Shown here: one piece after another, positions 15,934-24,504 of the stretch
Position numbering within the stretch: position 1 is the stretch's first letter
Layout: every line of letters starts with the position of its first letter
NCBI GenBank assembly: GCA_030447245.1
Contig: JAUJPG010000003.1
Coordinates: forward strand, 46,654-110,653
DNA length: 64,000 nucleotides
DNA from: Chloroflexota bacterium
GTDB taxonomy: Bacteria; Chloroflexota; UBA6077; JACCZL01
Direction of reading: 5' to 3'
The notes under the pieces: generated by a model
What the model was told of the DNA's origin: nothing
The model's database searches: none
What the model saw: the letters and a program-made list of their open reading frames with translations, nothing else
Translations under genes and position numbers: made by a program

Positions 15934-16311
15934 CTAGCCGGCGAGCTCGCGGACATTCTTGGTGTAGACCGGCGCCTGGCTGCGCGTCGCCAGCGCGGCG
16001 AGGTAGGCATCCACGAACGAGAGAGCGGCACCCGCGCGCCAGCGCTCGACGGCGTCAACCATCAGGTCCTTGTCGCCCTGGATACCCTCCCAGCTGAGGA
16101 CCATCAGCAGGTACTCCCCCACCTGAGCACGGGTCATTTGCTGAACGTAGTGTGGCAGGGCGTAAGACAGCTCGTGCAGGACGAGCGGATCGAGGTACGC
16201 GCGTGCCCCACCGGCTTCCAGCGTGGCCAGGAATCTGCGGCACTCGTCCGCGTAACGGTCGGTGGTGTGTGCGTGAACGAAGACGTTCGTGTCGAGCAGG
16301 CCATCAACCAT
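15934..16311 (-). CDS. vapC: PIN domain toxin, VapC family
   Basis: A 125-residue PIN-domain ribonuclease. Acidic residues sit where expected: Asp in GLLDTNVFVH near residue 7, Glu in VLHELSYAL, and Asp in LSFVDAYLAALA, with TKNVRELAG at the end. These should bind Mg or Mn for RNA cleavage. ATG 16311 overlaps the end of the antitoxin gene by eight bases, the normal antitoxin-first order of vapBC modules. Longer in-frame starts exist but would overlap the antitoxin deeply. Target RNA unknown. Confidence 0.85.
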   Translation of the reverse strand: MVDGLLDTNVFVHAHTTDRYADECRRFLATLEAGGARAYLDPLVLHELSYALPHYVQQMTRAQVGEYLLMVLSWEGIQGDKDLMVDAVERWRAGAALSFVDAYLAALATRSQAPVYTKNVRELAG

Positions 16312-16564
16312 CCCGAGTCCCGAGGACATCTTCCGCCGCGCGAGCATGCCAGGACACTCGCTCCGCGAGATCGTCGATCGGTCCCTCGATCGGATAACGC
16401 TCCAGCGCTTCGGCCAGGCGCAGACGCGGGAGGGCGACAACTTCGACCGTTCCAGGGGCCGTCACGCGGAATGTCACCGCATCGCCAGGCTGGATCTGCG
16501 CCGCGCGTCGAACGTCTCGTGGCAACGTCACCTGCCCACGCGCGAGCACTTTTCCCAGCGCCAT
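16304..16564 (-). CDS. vapB: AbrB/SpoVT-type antitoxin, VapB family
   Basis: An 86-residue protein. The N-terminal swapped-hairpin DNA-binding domain reads KVLARGQVTLPRDVRRAAQI then PGDAVTFRVTAPGTVEV, the usual AbrB/MazE-like pattern. The C-terminal half is acidic and should wrap the VapC toxin. ATG 16564 follows GGGAGG by six bases. It normally represses its own operon together with the toxin. Confidence 0.85.
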   Translation of the reverse strand: MALGKVLARGQVTLPRDVRRAAQIQPGDAVTFRVTAPGTVEVVALPRLRLAEALERYPIEGPIDDLAERVSWHARAAEDVLGTRDG

Positions 16565-16971
16565 GCAATTCCTCCCGTGTCAATCGGATCCGCGTGTACG
16601 TTCAATCTTCAACTGTACCATCGTAAGCAGGATGACGAACGGCTATCGATACGTACGTCCAGGACACCGTGACATTCGGAGCTACCGACGAGGCTCGGCA
16701 AGCCTGGCCTCGTCCGCCGCTACTCGACCGCGCCTCCAGCCGGGACCACTGGGGTCCCTCGGTCAGTGACCTCCAGCGTATCACCGCCACGAACTCGAGC
16801 CAGGTACTCGCTGAGACGAAGCTGAAGCTCGCGTATCCCCACCTGCATCGTGGCTACGGTATGAGGTCACTATGCCTCCATTGCATTCGCGTTAGTCGAG
16901 CATCAGCAGCCTGCATCGTACACTGACAGGAGCGGGCGGGGTACCGTGTTCGGCGTGTGAGGAGGCGACTG
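16565..16971. other. intergenic region between vapBC and SDR gene, no gene seen
   Basis: About 400 bases of lower GC content than the flanks. None of the six frames has a recognisable protein. It presumably holds the divergent promoters of vapBC and the SDR gene. Confidence 0.45.
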
Positions 16972-17772
16972 ATGGACCTGGAGCTGGGCGGGAAGACGGC
17001 GATTGTGACGGGTGGCAGCGTTGGCATCGGGAAGGCGATCGCTCGGCAGCTCGCCTTCGAAAGGTGTGACGTTGCCATCGTGGCCCGGAACCGTGAGCGG
17101 CTGGCGGACACGGCCCAGGAGCTGGGCGAGGAGACGCGGCGACGTATCGAGCCGATCGCGGCGGACACTGGCACCGACGAGTCGGTGCGGAGCATGGTCG
17201 AGCAGGCGGTCGAGGCGTTCGGGCATCTGGATATCCTGGTCAACTGCGCTGCCAAGCCCGGGCGGCCAGGCGGCCCCGCCAAGCTGGCCGAGATCACCGA
17301 CGACCTGTTCTGGGAGGACATGAACGTCAAGGTGCTCGGCTATCTGCGCTGCGCGCGCGAGGTGGCCCCGCACATGATCCGCCGGGGTTGGGGAAGGATC
17401 ATCAGCATCAGCGGCCTGGCCGCGCGGTCGAGCGGCTCGACGATCGGCAGCATGCGCAACGTCGCCGTGGTCGCGCTCACCAAGAACTTGGCGGACGAGC
17501 TGGGGCCGCACGGGATCAACGCAACGGTCGTCCACCCGGGGCTGACCAGAACCGAGAAAACGGTGGGGGTCGTGGCCGAGCGCGCGCGGGCCTCCGGCAC
17601 GGCGCCAGAAGAGATCGAGCGTGCGATGGCCGAGGGCAACACGGTGCGGCGACTGATCGACGCGCGTGAGATCGCCTACGTTGTCGCGTTCCTGGCATCG
17701 CCAAAATCGGTCGCGATCACCGGCGACGTCGTCGCCGCCGGCGGTGGGATTCCCCGCGCAATCTATTATTGA
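16972..17772 (+). CDS. SDR family oxidoreductase with replaced catalytic Tyr and Lys
   Basis: A 266-residue Rossmann-fold short-chain dehydrogenase/reductase. The cofactor motif is IVTGGSVGIGKAIA, the structural motif is VNCAAKP (NNAG position) and the conserved Ser is in IISISGLAAR. At the catalytic site, where Y-x-x-x-K is expected before AVVALTKNLADEL, the sequence is GSMRN, so both Tyr and Lys are absent. Cofactor binding (probably NADP or NAD) appears intact. A subgroup of SDRs in Actinobacteria and Chloroflexota seems to share this change, so it is likely a real divergent family and not decay. Start: ATG 16972, after GAGGCG. Confidence 0.85.
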   Translation: MDLELGGKTAIVTGGSVGIGKAIARQLAFERCDVAIVARNRERLADTAQELGEETRRRIEPIAADTGTDESVRSMVEQAVEAFGHLDILVNCAAKPGRPGGPAKLAEITDDLFWEDMNVKVLGYLRCAREVAPHMIRRGWGRIISISGLAARSSGSTIGSMRNVAVVALTKNLADELGPHGINATVVHPGLTRTEKTVGVVAERARASGTAPEEIERAMAEGNTVRRLIDAREIAYVVAFLASPKSVAITGDVVAAGGGIPRAIYY

Positions 17773-17910
17773 TCGCAGGCGCGCTGAATCGTGATGCTCC
17801 CTGTCGTGATCGCCCGGCTCCATCGGCCGACTGTGCATGGCCCAGCCACGACGTGCTGATTGCTGTCGCTGGTCACGCATGCTCGTCCGCCTCCTGATGA
17901 TCGGCCCTCG

Positions 17911-19734
17911 GTGAAGGCGCTCGGGCGGGCGCTGGCCTACCTGTGGCACTATCGGCGCAACGCGCTCGCGGCGTTGCTGGCACTGATGCTGGTGTCGGCG
18001 GCCAACTTGCTCGCGCCGCAGATGGTCCGCCTCGCGATCGACGAGGGAATTGGCCAGGGACGTTGGGAGGCGGTGCTGGTCGCCGTCGCCGGGCTGGTGG
18101 CGGTAGCCGCGGTGCGCGGAGCATTCACCTTTGCCCAAGGCTACCTGGCCGAACGGGCGTCCCAGGGTGTCGCCTACGACCTCCGCGATGCGCTGTTCGC
18201 CCAGGTCGAGCGCCTCAGTTTTAGCTACTACGATCGCGTCCAGACCGGCCAACTCGTAACGCGGATCACGAACGACGTCGAGCAGGTCCGGGCCTTTGTC
18301 GGCGCGGGCGTCGTCCAGCTCGCAGCCGCGATCATCATGCTGTTCGGCACCACGGTCGTGCTGCTCGTCCTGAACTGGCGCCTGGCGCTGGTGGCGTTGG
18401 CGGCGATCCTGCCGATCGGCTTCCTGCTCGCCCGCTTTGTCCAGCGGGTCGGCCCGCTGTTCGGGCAGGTCCAGCAGGTGCTCGGACGGCTGAACACGGT
18501 GCTCCAGGAGGATCTCAGTGGCGGCCGCGTCATCCGGGCCTTTGCCCGAGAGGCATACGAGATCGAGCGGTATGACCGGGTCAACCGGGAGCTGCTGGAC
18601 AAGAACGTCCAGGCGATGCGCGCCATCGCTAACAACTTCCCGTTTGTCTTCTTGTTCGCCAATCTCGGCACGTTCGCGGTGGTCTGGTATGGCGGACTCG
18701 AGGTGCTTGGCGGGCAGCTCTCGATCGGCGAGCTGATCGCCTTCCAGACGTACCTGGCATTCCTGCTGTTCCCGATCCTGACGATCGGCTTCCTGGCAGC
18801 CGGCATCTCCCGCGCTGGGGCATCCGCGGCGCGAATCTTTGAGGTGCTGGACGCACCGCTCGAGATTCGCGATCGACCCGAGGCCCATCCACTGCCGCCG
18901 ATCATCGGCCGGGTCGAGTACCGGGCGGTCGACTTCCGGTATCCTGGCACCGACCGCGACGTCTTGAGCGGCGTCAGCGTCACCGTCGAGCCAGGCCAGT
19001 TGGTCGCGATCCTCGGCACGACCGGGGCGGGCAAGAGCACGCTGGTCAACCTGCTGCCGCGCTTTTACGACGTGACCTCGGGCAGCGTGGCAATCGACGG
19101 CCACGACGTGCGCCATGTGACGCTGGCCAGCCTGCGCGGTCAGATCGGCATCGTCCTTCAGCAGGCGCTGCTGTTCAGCGGCAGTGTGCGCGACAATCTC
19201 GCCTACGGCCGTCCCGAGGCGTCGCTGGAGGAGGTCACGGCGGCCGCCCGCGCAGCGCACGCGGACGAGTTCATTCAGGCCCTGCCCCAGCGCTTCGAGA
19301 CGGTCATTGGCGAGCGCGGGGTCGGGCTCTCCGGCGGCCAGCGTCAGCGGATCGCAATCGCTCGCGCGCTGCTGGTGGACCCTCGCCTGCTGATCCTGGA
19401 CGACAGCACCTCGGCGGTCGACGCCGAGACCGAGGCGCAAATCCGTCAGGCCCTGGACGGGCTGATGCGCGACAAGCGCCGGACAGCGCTGGTGATTGCC
19501 CAGCGGATCAGCACCGTGCGCGACGCCGACCTGATCCTGGTGCTCGACGACGGCCGCATCGCCGCCCAGGGCACTCACGAGGAGCTGTTGCGCGAGAGCC
19601 CGCTGTACAACGAAATTGTCGGCTCGCAACTGGCGGAGGAAGGCGACGTGACCGCTCAGCCTCCCTCTCTGAAGGGAAGGGAGGGTTTGGCCCCACTTCC
19701 GTTGAGGGACGGAGGGGTCGGGAGCAAGCTTTGA
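17911..19734 (+). CDS. ABC exporter half-transporter A (degenerate nucleotide site)
   Basis: About 607 residues. Six membrane helices of the ABC type I exporter fold (residues ~20-300) precede a nucleotide-binding domain. That domain has Walker A TTGAGKST, Q-loop GIVLQQALLF, signature LSGGQRQRIA and Walker B LLILDDSTSAVD. The residue after the Walker B Asp is Asp, not Glu, as in the degenerate site of heterodimeric exporters such as TM287/288 or BmrCD. The C-terminal ~25 residues (PPSLKGREG onward) are translated from an intergenic-type repeat. The start could also be TTG 17860. The TGA overlaps the next start (TTGA). Confidence 0.85.
   Translation: MKALGRALAYLWHYRRNALAALLALMLVSAANLLAPQMVRLAIDEGIGQGRWEAVLVAVAGLVAVAAVRGAFTFAQGYLAERASQGVAYDLRDALFAQVERLSFSYYDRVQTGQLVTRITNDVEQVRAFVGAGVVQLAAAIIMLFGTTVVLLVLNWRLALVALAAILPIGFLLARFVQRVGPLFGQVQQVLGRLNTVLQEDLSGGRVIRAFAREAYEIERYDRVNRELLDKNVQAMRAIANNFPFVFLFANLGTFAVVWYGGLEVLGGQLSIGELIAFQTYLAFLLFPILTIGFLAAGISRAGASAARIFEVLDAPLEIRDRPEAHPLPPIIGRVEYRAVDFRYPGTDRDVLSGVSVTVEPGQLVAILGTTGAGKSTLVNLLPRFYDVTSGSVAIDGHDVRHVTLASLRGQIGIVLQQALLFSGSVRDNLAYGRPEASLEEVTAAARAAHADEFIQALPQRFETVIGERGVGLSGGQRQRIAIARALLVDPRLLILDDSTSAVDAETEAQIRQALDGLMRDKRRTALVIAQRISTVRDADLILVLDDGRIAAQGTHEELLRESPLYNEIVGSQLAEEGDVTAQPPSLKGREGLAPLPLRDGGVGSKL
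19660..19725 (+). repeat. dispersed palindromic repeat embedded in ABC gene 3' end
   Basis: CCTCCCT (19660-19666) and AGGGAGG (19678-19684) form a hairpin inside a longer GC-rich element. Its translation, SLKGREGLAPLPL, is the familiar signature of dispersed intergenic repeats read in one frame. It replaces the normal C-terminus of the first half-transporter. Confidence 0.55.
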
Positions 19735-21569
19735 GCCAGGTCATCCAGGCCATCGCCGGCGCTCCCAGGGAGCGAGCCGAACGTCGGGCTGCGACGCTGC
19801 GCCGCTTGCTCGGCGAATGGGGCCCGCACCGTGGCCAGTTGCCGGCGGCGTTTGTGCTGGTCGCCGTGGGCGCGGGAGCCCAGGCGGTTGGGCCGTGGCT
19901 GATCAGCCGGGCGATCGACCGCGACATTCTGGGCGGTGATCCGGGCGGGCTGGCGCAGACGATGCTGCTGCTGCTGGCGGTCTACGTGGTCGGGGCGTTA
20001 GCCACACGCGGCCAGATCTACCGGGTGGGATCGATCGGTCAGCGGGTCCTTGCGTCGCTACGTGCCAGACTGTTCGAGCAGTTGCAGCATCTGCCGCTCG
20101 GCTACTTCGATCGGCGGCCGGTCGGCGACCTGATGAGCCGAGTGATCAACGACGTCGATACGCTCAACCAGCTGCTCTCGCAGGGTCTAACGCAACTGCT
20201 CGGCTCGCTGTTCAGCCTGATTGGGATCATCGTCGCGATGCTGACGTTGAACCCGCGCCTGGCGCTCGCGAGCTTCACGGTCATCCCGGTCATGCTGCTG
20301 ACGACCGCGTACCTGGCCGGGCGGGCGCGTCAGGCGTTCCGGACAACGCGCGAGACCACCGGCGACGTCACGGCCGAGCTGCAACAAGAGATTGTCGGCA
20401 TCCGTGAGGCGCAAGCGTTCAATCGGACCGAGGAGAATATTGCCAGCTTCCGGGTGCGCAATCAGGCCAACCGGGACGCGAACGTTGGGGCGGTCGGGAT
20501 CACCTCGGCGTTCGCGCCGGCGATGGACGTGCTGAGCACGCTGGCAACGGCGCTGGTGATCGGCTACGGCAGCTTCCTGGTTTTCTCGGACGAGTTGACC
20601 GTCGGCGTGCTGGCGGCGTTCTTGATCTACGTCCAGCAGTTCTTCCGGCCGATCCAGTTAGCCTCGCAGGTCTACGCCCAGGCCCAGGCGGCGCTGGCCG
20701 GGGCCGAGCGGATCTACGCCATCCTGGACGAGCCGCGCGAACCGGCCGACCCTCCGGAAGCGGCGGAGATCGGCGCAATCGACGGGTGGATCGAATTCGA
20801 CGCCGTCTGCTTCGAGTACGAGGCTGGCCGCGAAGTGCTGCACGACGTGACGTTCACGGTCGAGCCAGGCCAGAAGGTCGCGCTGGTCGGGCCGACCGGC
20901 GCCGGCAAGACGACGATCGCCACACTGATCCCGCGCTTCTACGACGTGACCAGTGGCGCGGTACGGGTCGATCGCCGGGACGTCCGGGAGGTGACACGCG
21001 GCTCGCTTCGGCGCCAGATCGCGATGGTCCTCCAGGAACCGTTCCTGTTTAGCGGGACGATCGCGGAGAACATCGGCTACGGCCGGCTCGGAGCGACGCG
21101 CGAGGAGATCGTCGACGCGGCGCGCGTCGTCGACGCCGATGGCTTCATCGCCGCCTTGCCTGGTGGCTACGACACCCGGCTCGGCGAGGGCGGCTACGCG
21201 CTCAGCCAGGGCCAACGTCAGTTACTGGCTTTCGCGCGCGCGGTGCTGGCCGATCCCCGCATCCTGATCCTGGACGAGGCCACCAGTAACGTCGACACGC
21301 GCACCGAATCGACCATCCAGCAGGCACTCGGCACGCTCCTCGCAGGTCGGACCAGCGTCGTGATCGCCCACCGTCTCAGCACCACTCGGCGAGCCGACCT
21401 GATTCTGGTGGTCGATGAGGGTCGGATTGTCGAGCGCGGAACGCACGGGGCGCTGCTGGCGCGGGGCGGCCTGTACGCCGATCTGTACCGTCGCCAGTTC
21501 CGCGACCAGCCGAGGCCGGTGACCGGCCTCGGAGAGCCGGTGGTCAGCGCGGCGACGCGGGGCTCCTGA
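19731..21569 (+). CDS. ABC exporter half-transporter B (catalytic site intact)
   Basis: A 612-residue partner of the preceding gene. It has six transmembrane helices with the coupling region YFDRRPVGDLMSRVINDVDT, then a nucleotide-binding domain: Walker A GPTGAGKTT, Q-loop AMVLQEPFLFSG, signature LSQGQRQLLAF and Walker B ILILDEATSNVD with the catalytic Glu. The signature is LSQGQ, not LSGGQ, a change often found in the subunit whose signature faces the degenerate partner site. The pair should act as a heterodimeric multidrug or lipid exporter. TTG 19731 overlaps the upstream stop. Confidence 0.88.
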   Translation: MSQVIQAIAGAPRERAERRAATLRRLLGEWGPHRGQLPAAFVLVAVGAGAQAVGPWLISRAIDRDILGGDPGGLAQTMLLLLAVYVVGALATRGQIYRVGSIGQRVLASLRARLFEQLQHLPLGYFDRRPVGDLMSRVINDVDTLNQLLSQGLTQLLGSLFSLIGIIVAMLTLNPRLALASFTVIPVMLLTTAYLAGRARQAFRTTRETTGDVTAELQQEIVGIREAQAFNRTEENIASFRVRNQANRDANVGAVGITSAFAPAMDVLSTLATALVIGYGSFLVFSDELTVGVLAAFLIYVQQFFRPIQLASQVYAQAQAALAGAERIYAILDEPREPADPPEAAEIGAIDGWIEFDAVCFEYEAGREVLHDVTFTVEPGQKVALVGPTGAGKTTIATLIPRFYDVTSGAVRVDRRDVREVTRGSLRRQIAMVLQEPFLFSGTIAENIGYGRLGATREEIVDAARVVDADGFIAALPGGYDTRLGEGGYALSQGQRQLLAFARAVLADPRILILDEATSNVDTRTESTIQQALGTLLAGRTSVVIAHRLSTTRRADLILVVDEGRIVERGTHGALLARGGLYADLYRRQFRDQPRPVTGLGEPVVSAATRGS

Positions 21570-21703
21570 CGGACCGGCCGGTGGGCCTGCCCGACTCAAG
21601 CAGTCGCGAGACTCGCGGGGCCAGCCGGGTCCTCGAGATAGCCTAGTGGCGACCGGCCAATCGTGGTACCCTTTTTGGTGGAGACGGGAGCAGGGGGCGC
21701 AAG

Positions 21704-22168
21704 ATGAAGGCGCGGGAGATCATGACCCGCAACGTCATCACGGTGACCGAGGACACGCCGATCGTGGACGTGGCCAACATCCTGGCCGAACGCCGGATCA
21801 GCGCCGTGCCGGTCAACGGGTCGGACGGGGCCATCGTCGGGTTGGTCAGCGACTTTGACCTGCTGTCACGCGAAGGCGGGACGGCGCGCGACGTCATGAC
21901 GCCGGGCATCATCAGTGTCAGCGAGGACACCGATGTCGAAGAGGTTCGATTCCTGCTCGTCGAGCGGCGTCTGAAGCGCGTGCCAGTCTTGCGGGGCCAA
22001 CAGCTCGTCGGCATCGTCAGCCGCGGCGACATTGTCCGCGAGCTAACCCTGCACTGGATCTGCGAGTCGTGTGGCGAGATGACGCGCGCCAAGTCTGCGC
22101 CGGAGCGGTGCTGGAAGTGCAGTGCCACAGATCGCTTCCGACACGAGCGCCAGCACCCGGGTATGTGA
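21704..22168 (+). CDS. tandem CBS-domain protein with C-terminal zinc ribbon
   Basis: A 154-residue protein. Two CBS domains (residues ~5-57 and ~62-115) begin with IMTRNVITVTEDTPIVDVAN and VMTPGIISVSEDTDVEEVRF. Each has the typical RRISAVPV/RRLKRVPV and GLVSDFDLL/GIVSRGDIV blocks, and the pair should bind an adenosine nucleotide. After them CESCGEMTRAK and CWKC supply four Cys for a rubredoxin-like zinc site. The protein would be a cytoplasmic energy or nucleotide sensor. It lies 47 bases upstream of the pyruvate dehydrogenase operon on the same strand, so it could be co-transcribed with it and respond to adenylate charge (inference). Confidence 0.85.
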   Translation: MKAREIMTRNVITVTEDTPIVDVANILAERRISAVPVNGSDGAIVGLVSDFDLLSREGGTARDVMTPGIISVSEDTDVEEVRFLLVERRLKRVPVLRGQQLVGIVSRGDIVRELTLHWICESCGEMTRAKSAPERCWKCSATDRFRHERQHPGM

Positions 22169-22215
22169 GCCGGTAGCCGGGCCCGTGGGTCGGGCCTGCG
22201 AAGGGCATACAAAGC

Positions 22216-23385
22216 ATGAGTAAGAAGAGCGACAAGACCGCGGCAGCCGAGCGCCCAGCCAAGGGGGCGACGCGCTCCGCGGGCCGCAACGGGCAGGCTG
22301 AGCGCGCCGAAGCCAAGGCAAAGCAGGCCAACGGCACCGCGCCAAAGTACGACCTGCGCAACGTGAGCGAATCGGCCGAGACGCTGATCGGCTTCTACCG
22401 TCAGATGCTGCTCATCCGCCGCTTCGAGGAGACGACCGGCGAGATGTACACCCGTGCCAAGATCGGCGGCTACTGCCACTTGAACCTGGGCGAGGAGGCG
22501 ACGATCGTCGGCACGATGTCAGCGCTCGAGCTGCGCGACTACGTCTTTACCAATTACCGCGAGCACGGCTACATCCTGGCCCGCGGAGTCGACCCGAAGC
22601 TCATCATGGCCGAGCTGTTTGGCAAAGAGGCTGGCGTCTCCAAGGGCCGGGGCGGCTCGATGCACCTGTTCGACGTCGAGTCTGGGTTTCTCGGCGGCTA
22701 CGCGATCGTCGGCGGCCAGCTTCCGCCGGCGACGGGCGCCGCGCTGGCGATCACCTACCGCGGCAGCGACGAGGTCGTCTTGTGCCAGATGGGCGACGCG
22801 ACGACCAACATCGGCGCCTTCCACGAGTCGCTGAACATCGCCCAGCTCTGGAAGCTGCCGGTGATCTTCTTGATCGTCAACAACCTGTACGGGATGGGCA
22901 CCACCGTCGAACGGGCCTCGGCCGTGGCCGAGCTGTATCGCAAGGCGTGCGCCTACGACATGCGCAGCGAGCGTGTCGACGGCAACGACGTGCTGGCCGT
23001 CCGCGACGCGACCCGGCGGGCGGTCGAGCATGCGCGCAAGGAGTCACTGCCGACGTTGTTGGAAGCGGTCTCCTACCGTTTCCGCGGCCACTCGGTCGTG
23101 GACCCGGCCCGCTACCGCCCAGAGGAAGAGGTCAAGCACTGGCGGAATCTTGACCCGGTCATGGCGCTGGCCCACGGCCTGCGCGAGGCCGGGCTGATCG
23201 ACGAGGCAGGCATCAAGCAGATCGACGACGAGATCAACGCCATCGTCGTCGACGCGGTCCGCTTCGCCGACGAGACGCCGGCACCCAAGCCGGAGGAGCT
23301 GTTCACCTTCGACTATGCGACGGACGTCCCGAACGTCGACCGTTCGCTGCCGGGCGATCACACGGGAATCACGCAGGACGGATGA
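22216..23385 (+). CDS. pdhA: pyruvate dehydrogenase E1 component, alpha subunit
   Basis: A 389-residue thiamine-diphosphate enzyme subunit. After a Lys/Ala-rich disordered N-terminus of ~50 residues it follows the family. It has QMLLIRRFEE, REHGYILARG and GRGGSMHLFD, then the ThDP motif GDATTNIGAFHESLNIAQLW ending in NN, and the phosphorylation-loop-like YRFRGHSVVDPARYR. It decarboxylates pyruvate (or possibly acetoin or a branched 2-oxo acid) with PdhB and passes the acyl group to the E2 lipoyl domain. The E1 alpha-beta-E2 order fits a PDH complex. Acetoin dehydrogenase is the main alternative. No E3 gene lies in the window. Confidence 0.88.
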   Translation: MSKKSDKTAAAERPAKGATRSAGRNGQAERAEAKAKQANGTAPKYDLRNVSESAETLIGFYRQMLLIRRFEETTGEMYTRAKIGGYCHLNLGEEATIVGTMSALELRDYVFTNYREHGYILARGVDPKLIMAELFGKEAGVSKGRGGSMHLFDVESGFLGGYAIVGGQLPPATGAALAITYRGSDEVVLCQMGDATTNIGAFHESLNIAQLWKLPVIFLIVNNLYGMGTTVERASAVAELYRKACAYDMRSERVDGNDVLAVRDATRRAVEHARKESLPTLLEAVSYRFRGHSVVDPARYRPEEEVKHWRNLDPVMALAHGLREAGLIDEAGIKQIDDEINAIVVDAVRFADETPAPKPEELFTFDYATDVPNVDRSLPGDHTGITQDG

Positions 23386-23451
23386 CAGGGGGCCGGCGTC
23401 GGCGTTCGGCCACCCCACCGCTCGAGCGCCCCTCGGAGATGGAAGATAGAC

Positions 23452-24504
23452 ATGCCTGAAGTGACCTACCGCCAGGCGCTCCACGACACGTTGCGCGACG
23501 AGATGCTGCGCGATGAGAACGTGTTCTTGATGGGCGAGGAGATCGGCGTCTTCGAGGGCTCCTACAAGATCACCGCCGGGCTGTTGCAGGAGTTCGGGGC
23601 GAAGCGGGTCCGCGACGCGCCGATCGCCGAGGAAGGATTCGTCGGCGCGGCGATCGGCGCGGCGATGTTGGGGCTGCGGCCGGTCGTCGAGATCATGACG
23701 ATCAACTTCATCCTGCTGGCGATGGACCAGATCATCAACCACGCTGCCAAGATCCACTACATGTTTGGCGGCCAGTCCAGAGTGCCAATGGTGATTCGCA
23801 CGCCTGGCGGCGGCGGCCAGCAGCTGGCGGCGACTCACTCGCAGAACCCGGAGGTCTGGTTCGCGCACACCCCCGGCCTCAAGGTGGTGGCACCGTCGAC
23901 GCCGGCCGATGCGCGGGGCCTCCTGAAAGCCTCGATCCGTGACGACGACCCGGTGCTGTTTCTGGAGAACCTGGCGCTGTACAACACCAAGGGCGAGGTG
24001 CCCGAAGACCGGCCTGATGACGTGCTGCCGATTGGGGTCGCCGACGTCAAACGCGAGGGCTCGGACATCACGATCATCTCGTACTCGCGGATGGCGGCCG
24101 TAGCGATGCACGTCGCCGAACAACTGGCTTCCGAGGACGGGATCAAGGCCGAGGTCATTGACTTGCGCTCGCTGCGCCCGCTGGATCGTGCGACGATCGT
24201 CGACTCGGTCCGTAAGACGAATCGCGCCGTCGTCTTCGAGGAAGACTGGCGGGCGTACGGCATCGGAGCCGAGGTGGCGGCGACGATCCAGGAGCATGCC
24301 TTCGACCACCTGGACGCCCCGGTGCGGCGGATCGCGGCGGCCGAGGTGCCGCTGCCGTACGCCAAGAACATGGAGCTGGCGGCGCTGCCGACCGGCCAGC
24401 ACCTGGTCGACGCGGTCCACGCGACGCTGGACGCCTCGGGCGGCGTGCGCGGCAATGGGCGGAGCAACGGGAGCAAGGGCCAGAGGTCGGCATCCCGTGG
24501 CTGA
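23452..24504 (+). CDS. pdhB: pyruvate dehydrogenase E1 component, beta subunit
   Basis: A 350-residue transketolase-like partner of PdhA. It starts MPEVTYRQALHDTLRDEM, with FLMGEEIGVFEGSYK, APIAEEGFVGAAIGAAMLGL and the C-terminal transketolase domain with VIDLRSLRPLDRATIVDSVR. The His and Glu residues that contact ThDP are in the expected blocks. It is 66 bases downstream of pdhA, with GGAGATGG before the ATG. Its last eight bases overlap the GTG start of the E2 gene. The C-terminal Gly/Ser-rich tail is not conserved in the family. Confidence 0.9.
   Translation: MPEVTYRQALHDTLRDEMLRDENVFLMGEEIGVFEGSYKITAGLLQEFGAKRVRDAPIAEEGFVGAAIGAAMLGLRPVVEIMTINFILLAMDQIINHAAKIHYMFGGQSRVPMVIRTPGGGGQQLAATHSQNPEVWFAHTPGLKVVAPSTPADARGLLKASIRDDDPVLFLENLALYNTKGEVPEDRPDDVLPIGVADVKREGSDITIISYSRMAAVAMHVAEQLASEDGIKAEVIDLRSLRPLDRATIVDSVRKTNRAVVFEEDWRAYGIGAEVAATIQEHAFDHLDAPVRRIAAAEVPLPYAKNMELAALPTGQHLVDAVHATLDASGGVRGNGRSNGSKGQRSASRG

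Noticed and set aside
16903..19629. 908-codon minus frame opposite SDR and ABC genes
   Set aside because: No recognisable domain, Arg/Gln/His-rich; the plus strand encodes clear SDR and ABC motifs.
23500..23530. GAACGTGTTC in pdhB as a second LexA box
   Set aside because: Spacer is two bases, not four, and it lies within the coding sequence.
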